Source: ZC4RG29 sp036273935 (lineage in GTDB: Bacteria; Bacteroidota; Bacteroidia; Cytophagales; Cyclobacteriaceae). From it: DNA of 10,240 nt. Below the pieces are notes generated by a model. It did not search any database and was not told where the DNA came from. It saw only the letters and a program-made list of their open reading frames with translations. Location of the stretch: contig DASUGQ010000520.1 of NCBI GenBank assembly GCA_036273935.1, positions 1 through 10,240 of the forward strand, read 5' to 3'. Below are positions 6,210-10,240 of the stretch, in pieces. The first letter of the stretch is position 1. Each line of letters opens with the position of its first letter. The translations under genes were made by a program, and so were the position numbers.

Positions 6210-8255
6210 TCAGCCGATCTTGGTATTGATCAGATCAGAAAGTACGAGAAGACCCTCTCTCAAATATTCATCATCCAACTCGGACAAGTTCTGAACTACC
6301 TTTGTCTCCGGAGTTTTAATTGATGTATTGAGCGACTTGCTGGCGGCCCTTTTCTTTTCAGCCTCGTCCATTTCTTTCTTTCTCACAGCTTCATTAAGGG
6401 AGATTTTTGTCTCGGCCAGGCTTTTCTTGAAATCCTCAGTTTCGACCGTAAACTGATTAAGGCTTGGATCCGTCTTAAAACGAACAGCATAAGACTTGTT
6501 CAGGTCCGTGATTACCTTGTTGTTTATGATTGGCGTACGCTGAAAGAGTGTTCCCCGAATTTCATCCCAGGGCAGTGCATTTGGATAGGAGCCCTCACCG
6601 AATTCTTTTGAATCATAAGGCGTGGGCAGCTGAATGTCAGGCGTAACTCCTTTCTTCTGGGTACTGCTGCCGGTAACGCGGTAAAACTTTTGAAAAGTTA
6701 GTTTCAACTCACCTACTGGTTCCTTCGTGTCTCCGATAAATCGGTTCAGGTCGATAATGGTTTGAACAGTACCTTTGCCGTGCGTTGATTCTCCTACAAC
6801 GACCCCACGATTGTAGTCCTGGATAGCCCCCGCAAATATTTCCGATGCCGAGGCGCTGAAACGATTGGTAAGTACAACCAATGGCCCATCATATTCAATT
6901 GATGGGTCGTCATCAGAACGGACATCAATCTTATTTCCGGAGGACTTGACCTGTACGACCGGGCCATCTTTAATAAAGAGACCGGTTAAATTAATCGCCT
7001 CCTCCAATGAGCCACCGCCATTATTGCGCAAGTCAATGACTAGCCCGTTAATACCCTCACTCTCCAGCTCATCTACCAGGCGCTTTACATCGCGCGTGGT
7101 GCTCATGTAGTTCGGATCACGTTTTTGATATGCTTCAAAGTCCATGTAAAAGCTGGGTAGTGTGATTACCCCAAGTTTCAGGTCCCGCCCGTCATTTTGA
7201 TAATGAATAACACTCTTGGATGCCCGCTGATCCTCCAGCTTAATCTTATCCCTCACCAATGTGATTTCCGTTGGCGGGCCGGCAACGCCCGTTGCTGCGG
7301 GCAGAAACAACAAGCGCACTTTGGTTCCCTTTGGTCCCTTTATTAGTTTAACCACTTCATCCACCCTCCATCCAATGACATCAACCATTTCCCCATCGGC
7401 GCCCTGTGCCACCCCGATAATCCGGTCGTTCGCATGGATAAGGTCGCTTTTTTCCGCTGGTCCCCCCGGTAATATTTCCACGACTTTGGTGTAGTCATTT
7501 TCAGTTTGCAATCGTGCCCCAATTCCTTCGAGCGAGAGGCTCATGCTTGTTTTGAACGCATCCGCAGCTTTTGGCGAGAAATAATTTGTGTGTGGATCAT
7601 AGGCGGACGTAATAGTATTCAGATACATGCTGAAGACGTCTTCCGAATTAACCTGGTTGATAGATTTAGCGAGCCGCTCATATCGGGTCTTTATCGTCTC
7701 CTTTATCTCCTCCGGTTTCTTGCCCGCAAGCTTCAGACTCAATGCCTGGCTCTTGATTACCTTTCTCCAAATGTCATTTAATTCATCGGTCGATTTTGCC
7801 CAAGGCTCCTTCGCCCTATCGGTTTCGTAGTACTCGTCAAGGGAATAATCGAAATCTTTATTGATCAAATTGTTAAACACATAATCCATCCGCTCATTGA
7901 ACCGTTGCTTAAAAACGGCATAGATATCATATGCCGGGGAAACATCCTGATCTTTAGTCAGATCATCAAGTTTGAAACGGTATTTCTCAAACCCGGCAAT
8001 ATCACCTGACATGAAGTAGGTTCGATTATTGTCAAGCGTGACCAGGTATTCATCCAGGATGGACGATGAGAGTGAGTCATCCAGGCGGATTTTGCTATAA
8101 TGATTGTTGTTCAGTATTTCAACTGTAAGATTGGCCTCTTTGCCATAAAGCGGCTTCGGCTTAAGGGCAGTCGTATCGGAAACAAGACCGAATCCCTTCA
8201 AATGCCCGGCAATAAAAAGGATAAATACTAATCCGGAAAATGCTACTCTATTCAT
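6210..8255 (-). CDS. prc: Periplasmic tail-specific protease (Prc/Tsp, peptidase family S41)
   Basis: Serine endopeptidase with a Ser-Lys dyad that degrades or processes envelope proteins from their C-termini. At 681 residues it has nearly the size of E. coli Prc (682). Residues 1-22 form a signal peptide. An N-terminal helical domain follows (about 40-235, including DEYLVTLDNNRTYF at 68-81 and SAYDPHTNYFSP at 217-228). A PDZ domain (about 238-320) contains the GIGARL carboxylate-binding segment. The S41 core contains VIDLRNNGGGS (406-416), FSASASEIFAGA (466-477) and THGKGTVQ (491-498). By alignment of the fixed 25-residue spacing, the catalytic residues are S469 and K494. The Prc-type C-terminal helical region (about 545-681) has a charged segment near 610-640. 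The start is set by the signal peptide. A promoter candidate lies just upstream and a strong terminator downstream, so the gene is probably its own transcription unit. Targets such as lipoproteins or peptidoglycan hydrolases are known for relatives and only inferred here. Confidence 0.95.
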   Translation of the reverse strand: MNRVAFSGLVFILFIAGHLKGFGLVSDTTALKPKPLYGKEANLTVEILNNNHYSKIRLDDSLSSSILDEYLVTLDNNRTYFMSGDIAGFEKYRFKLDDLTKDQDVSPAYDIYAVFKQRFNERMDYVFNNLINKDFDYSLDEYYETDRAKEPWAKSTDELNDIWRKVIKSQALSLKLAGKKPEEIKETIKTRYERLAKSINQVNSEDVFSMYLNTITSAYDPHTNYFSPKAADAFKTSMSLSLEGIGARLQTENDYTKVVEILPGGPAEKSDLIHANDRIIGVAQGADGEMVDVIGWRVDEVVKLIKGPKGTKVRLLFLPAATGVAGPPTEITLVRDKIKLEDQRASKSVIHYQNDGRDLKLGVITLPSFYMDFEAYQKRDPNYMSTTRDVKRLVDELESEGINGLVIDLRNNGGGSLEEAINLTGLFIKDGPVVQVKSSGNKIDVRSDDDPSIEYDGPLVVLTNRFSASASEIFAGAIQDYNRGVVVGESTHGKGTVQTIIDLNRFIGDTKEPVGELKLTFQKFYRVTGSSTQKKGVTPDIQLPTPYDSKEFGEGSYPNALPWDEIRGTLFQRTPIINNKVITDLNKSYAVRFKTDPSLNQFTVETEDFKKSLAETKISLNEAVRKKEMDEAEKKRAASKSLNTSIKTPETKVVQNLSELDDEYLREGLLVLSDLINTKIG

Positions 8256-8289
8256 ACGTCAGGAAATAAATTAATCGAAAAAATAACGG

Positions 8290-8321
8290 CAAAGCTTATG
8301 CCGCGATTAAAGTGTCAACAA
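8290..8321 (-). promoter_or_regulatory. Candidate promoter of the tail-specific protease gene
   Basis: Read on the minus strand, TTGTTGACA (8313-8321) is followed by AAGCTTTG (8290-8297). The latter matches the Bacteroidota -7 consensus TAnnTTTG at all but its first base. The two TTG words lie 18 and 21 bp upstream of it, bracketing the usual 19-21 bp gap. Transcription would start about 30 nt before the protease ATG. This is a pattern match only. Confidence 0.45.
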
Positions 8322-8348
8322 AAAATAAATCTTTAATGTTAAAATTAA

Positions 8349-9242
8349 TTAGCCTTTTTCTTCAAACTCATCCAGAAACCGTCGAGCTTCTTCAGTATTC
8401 TGGAATTCATAATACTTTTTACCGGAAACATTGGAGTGAATTTCAATCCGAACCAAATCAATGTCCTTTTTCCGTTTAAAATTCGATGTCAGGGCTACAG
8501 CACGGTAATCATCCGGTGCTTTGGTCGAAATCTTGAATGCCGTTGCTCTGATCGACTTGCAGTACTTACACTGGTAATGCTTGATTAGTTCACCAGGGCT
8601 ATTATCCGTTGGTTGGGAAGTTATTTCCTCGCGCACGACGCGCATGGTATAGAATCCGCAACTATTACACTTCAATGCCTGCAGATGCCCGGGATATTTC
8701 TCAATCTTGACCTCCCCAGACGATTCATCAACCCAGACATCATAATCGATCGAAAATACACTTTCCTCTGCTTGCATGCCTTCTTCAAGGTGTACATCCT
8801 CTTCTTCTTCGCCGAGCAACCGCATTTTTCGCCCTGTTTTAGACTCGCGCGGCATATACCTCCACCTGCGGAGTTTCCGGTTTAGAACGGTCGGATAATA
8901 ATAGTCGAGTATCAAATAAGAAACATAAGCAACCAGGGTACCACCCGCAATTGACATGAAAAAACGAACAAAGAACCATACTCCCATTTCGTTGAGGGAC
9001 CCACTGCCATAGAGATTGATCAAAAGGAGGGCTGCAATTCCAAAGCAAAGGAAAACGTATTTGTAATTCTTTATCTCCTGCGTGTTAAGGTAATCATACT
9101 TGGCTTTGTAGTCGCTGATGGCCGCAACCCTGACTTTATGAACAATGTAGATAACTATTCCGGAGATAATCATGATTCCGGCGCCGACGACCATGGCATA
9201 ATTCCAAAACGCCAGAAAAGGACTAGATGAATCGTTTCCCAT
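8349..9242 (-). CDS. Membrane protein with a cytosolic zinc-ribbon-like domain, function unknown
   Basis: A 297-residue protein that I do not recognise as a named family. Three membrane helices can be seen near residues 12-34, 61-79 and 87-112, followed by a strongly basic stretch (NRKLRRWRYMPRESKTGRK, 121-139), which by the positive-inside rule puts the rest in the cytosol. An acidic stretch follows (EEEEDVHLEEG, 145-155). Residues 190-230 contain two cysteine pairs, CNSC (C192, C195) and CKYC (C225, C228), spaced as in a zinc ribbon. The C-terminus (about 258-297) is a charged alpha/beta segment. The ATG at 9240-9242 gives a short hydrophilic N-terminus before the first helix. It lies upstream of the protease gene in the same direction, but a promoter-like site in the 93-bp gap argues against an obligatory operon. 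A scaffold, sensor or TPM-type envelope protein is possible; nothing in the sequence decides this. Confidence 0.85.
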   Translation of the reverse strand: MGNDSSSPFLAFWNYAMVVGAGIMIISGIVIYIVHKVRVAAISDYKAKYDYLNTQEIKNYKYVFLCFGIAALLLINLYGSGSLNEMGVWFFVRFFMSIAGGTLVAYVSYLILDYYYPTVLNRKLRRWRYMPRESKTGRKMRLLGEEEEDVHLEEGMQAEESVFSIDYDVWVDESSGEVKIEKYPGHLQALKCNSCGFYTMRVVREEITSQPTDNSPGELIKHYQCKYCKSIRATAFKISTKAPDDYRAVALTSNFKRKKDIDLVRIEIHSNVSGKKYYEFQNTEEARRFLDEFEEKG

Positions 9243-9314
9243 AGGAGATTATCCTTGTTGAAATTTTTTAAATATAGTTTTTTAAAACGAATTAGCGGGG
9301 CCTATATTTATTTT
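9243..9314. promoter_or_regulatory. Divergent intergenic region with weak promoter-like words
   Basis: This 72-bp AT-rich spacer lies between the start codons of the divergent zinc-ribbon membrane protein gene and the 46-aa protein gene, so it should hold promoters for both. On the minus strand TATATTTA (9269-9276) matches TAnnTTTG except for the last base. On the plus strand TAGTTTTT (9275-9282) has TTG (9255-9257) 17 bp upstream. The two words share two bases, so the promoters could interfere with each other. Neither match is strong. Confidence 0.3.
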
Positions 9315-9455
9315 ATGAAGTCTTTTTTTAAAGTGCTTGCCGCGCTTAATAAATTGATGCTGCCGCGTTACAGCCAAAGAGATATCACCCGACTCTCCAG
9401 ACTTCAAAAGGTCATTGTTGCCTATCGGTATTGGGTAACAAAGAATTCCCTATAA
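9315..9455 (+). CDS. Conserved 46-aa basic protein of the Bacteroidota type
   Basis: A very short basic protein, 46 residues, with the pattern MKSFFKVLAALNK, LMLPRYS, a helical middle (RDITRLSRLQKVI) and the end VAYRYWVTKNSL. From memory, small proteins with the same layout (MKKxFxxLAKxNKxxLP at the start and a WR/YRYxVTxNxL end) are widespread in Bacteroidota, and some database entries label them, probably wrongly, as SsrA-binding protein. An in-frame ATG at 9255 would add 20 residues, but ATG 9315 is preferred because it gives the MKxFF start; the longer form would also cover promoter-like sequence. The first half could form an amphipathic helix. The function is unknown. It is flanked by a divergent gene on the left and a hairpin-rich spacer on the right, so it is probably monocistronic. 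Confidence 0.75.
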   Translation: MKSFFKVLAALNKLMLPRYSQRDITRLSRLQKVIVAYRYWVTKNSL

Positions 9456-9462
9456 ATCTGAT

Positions 9463-9480
9463 TTAAATAAAGCTATTTAA
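9463..9480 (+). terminator. AT-only hairpin after the 46-aa protein gene
   Basis: TTAAATA-AAGC-TATTTAA is a perfect 7-bp inverted repeat with a 4-nt loop, starting 7 nt after the stop codon and followed by TTATTT. The stem has no G or C, so it is weak. It could help to end transcription or protect the 3' end of the short mRNA. It shares the word AATAAAGC with the next inverted repeat. Confidence 0.35.
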
Positions 9481-9488
9481 TTATTTGG

Positions 9489-9518
9489 CAATAAAGCATT
9501 TCAATAAGCTTTATTGAA
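9489..9518. repeat. Nested inverted repeats with two mutually exclusive hairpins
   Basis: CAATAAAGC (9489-9497) and GCTTTATTG (9508-9516) form a perfect 9-bp inverted repeat around a 10-nt loop. TTCAATAA (9500-9507) and TTATTGAA (9511-9518) form another perfect 8-bp repeat around a 3-nt loop. Both need the same right arm, so only one can form at a time. No U-tract follows. It may end transcription of the 46-aa gene or be a protein-binding site; the sequence does not say which. Confidence 0.45.
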
Positions 9519-9545
9519 GTCAAATTCCTGTTCAATGAATAAGGT

Positions 9546-9564
9546 TTCAAACTGACCTTCAAAC
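9546..9564. repeat. Short direct repeat TTCAAAC x2
   Basis: TTCAAAC occurs at 9546-9552 and 9558-9564, twelve bp apart start to start, about one helical turn. Two half-sites on one face of the DNA would allow tandem binding by a regulator of the downstream small genes. A chance occurrence in this low-complexity spacer is also plausible. Confidence 0.25.
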
Positions 9565-9591
9565 TTCCCCTTTCCGATGGATCCTTGTGTC

Positions 9592-9623
9592 ATGTCTGTG
9601 CAATATTGTACACAGTAAATTTG
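9592..9623 (+). promoter_or_regulatory. Candidate promoter with an overlapping dyad, upstream of the small-gene pair
   Basis: TAAATTTG (9616-9623) is a perfect match to the Bacteroidota -7 box TAnnTTTG. At the expected 21-bp distance the sequence is ATG (9592-9594), two of three bases of the -33 TTG. The interval between them holds CTGTG (9596-9600), a 10-bp centre containing the palindrome CAATATTG, and CACAG (9611-9615). A protein bound to this dyad would cover the promoter. The leader to the ATG at 9671 would be about 40 nt. Confidence 0.5.
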
Positions 9624-9649
9624 TTTATTATTATTTTATGATATATAAT

Positions 9650-9665
9650 TGTGTAAAATCGCACA
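9650..9665. promoter_or_regulatory. TGTG-N8-CACA dyad in the leader, Crp/Fnr-like spacing
   Basis: TGTG (9650-9653) and CACA (9662-9665) are 8 bp apart, the half-site spacing of Crp-type operators (TGTGA-N6-TCACA), although the inner A/T pair is absent. The flanks ATAAT and TTAT add imperfect symmetry. It lies downstream of the promoter candidate, just before the ATG at 9671, where a bound protein would block rather than activate. It could instead be a leader hairpin. Confidence 0.3.
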
Positions 9666-9670
9666 TTATT

Positions 9671-9922
9671 ATGACAACGAAGGAGAGGCAAAGAATTGAA
9701 AATGAGCTACGGAAATTTGCGGCTCAAAACTTTGAGAGGCCCAGCAACTGCAGGAACCTTGAGCAGATACGATATTATGTGAGGGAGTTATCTGTGAAGA
9801 TCGAAGAGATGCGAAACAAATTTAATTACGTCCCCTCGTCAGCTTATTCATTGCTGGCTCAGTATAACGCCAAGCAGAACAGTATTATTGGTACGGACTT
9901 CAGAAAGACCTATTGCTCATGA
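9671..9922 (+). CDS. Small helical protein, function unknown
   Basis: An 83-residue soluble protein that I cannot assign. It begins with a charged helix (MTTKERQRIENELRKFAAQN). Next comes FERPSNCRNLEQIRYYVREL (21-40), running into KIEEMRNKFNYVPSSAYSLL (43-62), which reads as a helix, a turn and a further helix. The tail has AQYNAKQN (63-70) and a final CS. There is no signal peptide or membrane segment. The frame is open further upstream to an ATG at 9587, but that version would be translated from the AT-rich promoter region and look like noise, so ATG 9671 is chosen. No Shine-Dalgarno sequence is visible, as is usual here. The next gene begins 3 nt after the stop, indicating co-transcription and probable translational coupling. 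The charged and aromatic heptad-like pattern suggests a protein-protein or nucleic acid contact surface, but this is only inference. Confidence 0.68.
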   Translation: MTTKERQRIENELRKFAAQNFERPSNCRNLEQIRYYVRELSVKIEEMRNKFNYVPSSAYSLLAQYNAKQNSIIGTDFRKTYCS

Positions 9923-9925
9923 TGT

Positions 9926-10153
9926 ATGCGGTACATCCCCTCCCCTATTCCGATCAAATACGACCTGGTATACAGCGCCACCGCGAATGCTTCCGGGAGA
10001 ATGCAATATCACAGGATTAAGCCAGGGGTTAACAAGTTGAGGATTAGCCGTAGTGAATTCATAAAAGCCTATAACGATTCGAGCATCATAGCCATTCGGC
10101 CCCTTCAACAGCCCAAGCAAGAAGCCATCTTTGAATTTGAATTTTACATTTAG
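9926..10153 (+). CDS. Small beta-rich hypothetical protein, function unknown
   Basis: A 75-residue basic protein of unknown function. ATG 9926 is the only possible ATG, since an in-frame stop lies at 9920. It begins 3 nt after the stop of the preceding gene, so re-initiating ribosomes could translate it. The sequence alternates polar and hydrophobic residues, suggesting beta strands (KYDLVYSAT at 11-19, NKLRISRSEF at 36-45, SIIAIRPL at 53-60, IFEFEFYI at 68-75), with one short helix near 43-50. No cysteines, signal peptide or membrane segment are present. Its TAG stop overlaps the stop codon of the convergent minus-strand gene by four bases (10150-10153). Coding is likely but not proven: the protein is short and a 67-codon frame also runs on the other strand over much of it. 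Confidence 0.55.
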   Translation: MRYIPSPIPIKYDLVYSATANASGRMQYHRIKPGVNKLRISRSEFIKAYNDSSIIAIRPLQQPKQEAIFEFEFYI

Positions 10154-10240
10154 CCAGCACTCAGGATTTTCTCGAGGTCTGCGGGGCTGTATTTTATAGA
10201 TTTGATGGTCTTATTGTCGGCCTTGCGATACACCAGCCAT
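10150..10240 (-). CDS. C-terminal end of a minus-strand gene, rest beyond the right edge
   Basis: The minus strand is open from the window edge to a TAA at 10150-10152, giving 29 C-terminal residues that end in KYSPADLEKILSAG. The segment is basic and then amphipathic, like the ordinary end of a soluble protein. I do not recognise the family from so little. It converges on the small plus-strand gene with a 4-bp stop-stop overlap, leaving no room for a terminator between them. Confidence 0.5.
   Translation of the reverse strand, partial: WLVYRKADNKTIKSIKYSPADLEKILSAG

Noticed and set aside
8331..8348. AT-only inverted repeat TTAAT/ATTAA after the membrane protein gene as a terminator
   Set aside because: The stem is only 5 bp without G or C, and such words are expected by chance in this spacer.
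9255..9314. Longer version of the 46-aa protein starting at ATG 9255
   Set aside because: The extension would be translated from divergent promoter sequence, and the family-like MKxFF start is at 9315.
9587..9670. Longer version of the 83-aa protein starting at ATG 9587
   Set aside because: The added 28 residues come from the AT-rich promoter and dyad region and look unlike a real N-terminus, and the likely -7 box would then fall inside the gene.
9917..10120. 67-codon minus-strand frame opposite the last small gene
   Set aside because: It is proline- and glycine-rich without secondary-structure pattern and would leave the well-spaced plus-strand pair broken.
1..10240. Search by eye for CRISPR arrays, tRNA or rRNA genes, transposases, integrases and restriction or defence genes
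   Set aside because: No regularly spaced repeats, cloverleaf-like segments or recognisable protein motifs of these classes were seen on either strand.

Overview
The window looks like an ordinary chromosomal segment of a Bacteroidota bacterium, probably of the order Cytophagales. The reasons are moderate GC with AT-rich spacers, almost no Shine-Dalgarno sequences, promoter-like sites that fit the Bacteroidota pattern (TTG, about 20 nt, TAnnTTTG), an ABCG-type transporter with an extra N-terminal helical domain, and a 46-residue basic protein of a type I recall only from this phylum. The genus is not determined. No rRNA, tRNA, CRISPR array, integrase or transposase was seen.

Most of the window (1 to about 9240) lies on the minus strand, so it is described here from high to low coordinates. 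At 8349-9242 is an unrecognised membrane protein with a cytosolic zinc-ribbon-like domain. A 93-bp spacer with a plausible promoter follows, then a full-length periplasmic tail-specific protease (Prc/Tsp, peptidase S41; 6210-8255) that ends in a textbook intrinsic terminator (6156-6183). Next comes a tightly packed cluster: a 1032-aa ABCG-like transporter with fused ATPase and membrane domains (2969-6067), a small histidine-rich lipoprotein (2513-2950) and a deacetylase of the histone deacetylase fold (1588-2490). The gaps inside it are only 18 and 22 bp. A 126-bp gap with a perfect palindrome separates it from an MHS-family proton-coupled MFS transporter (1-1461), which runs off the left edge.

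The right end (9243-10240) is arranged differently. A divergent spacer leads to the 46-aa basic protein gene at 9315-9455 on the plus strand. After it comes an AT-rich 215-bp spacer full of inverted repeats, with a good promoter candidate next to two TGTG/CACA dyads. Two small plus-strand genes of unknown function follow (9671-9922 and 9926-10153), 3 nt apart. The second one's stop codon overlaps the stop of a minus-strand gene that continues past the right edge.

Most of the window is housekeeping: envelope proteolysis, solute transport and deacetylation. The least explained parts are the transporter/lipoprotein/deacetylase operon, whose substrate cannot be read from sequence, and the two small orphan genes with their palindrome-rich control region. 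No defence or mobile system is supported.
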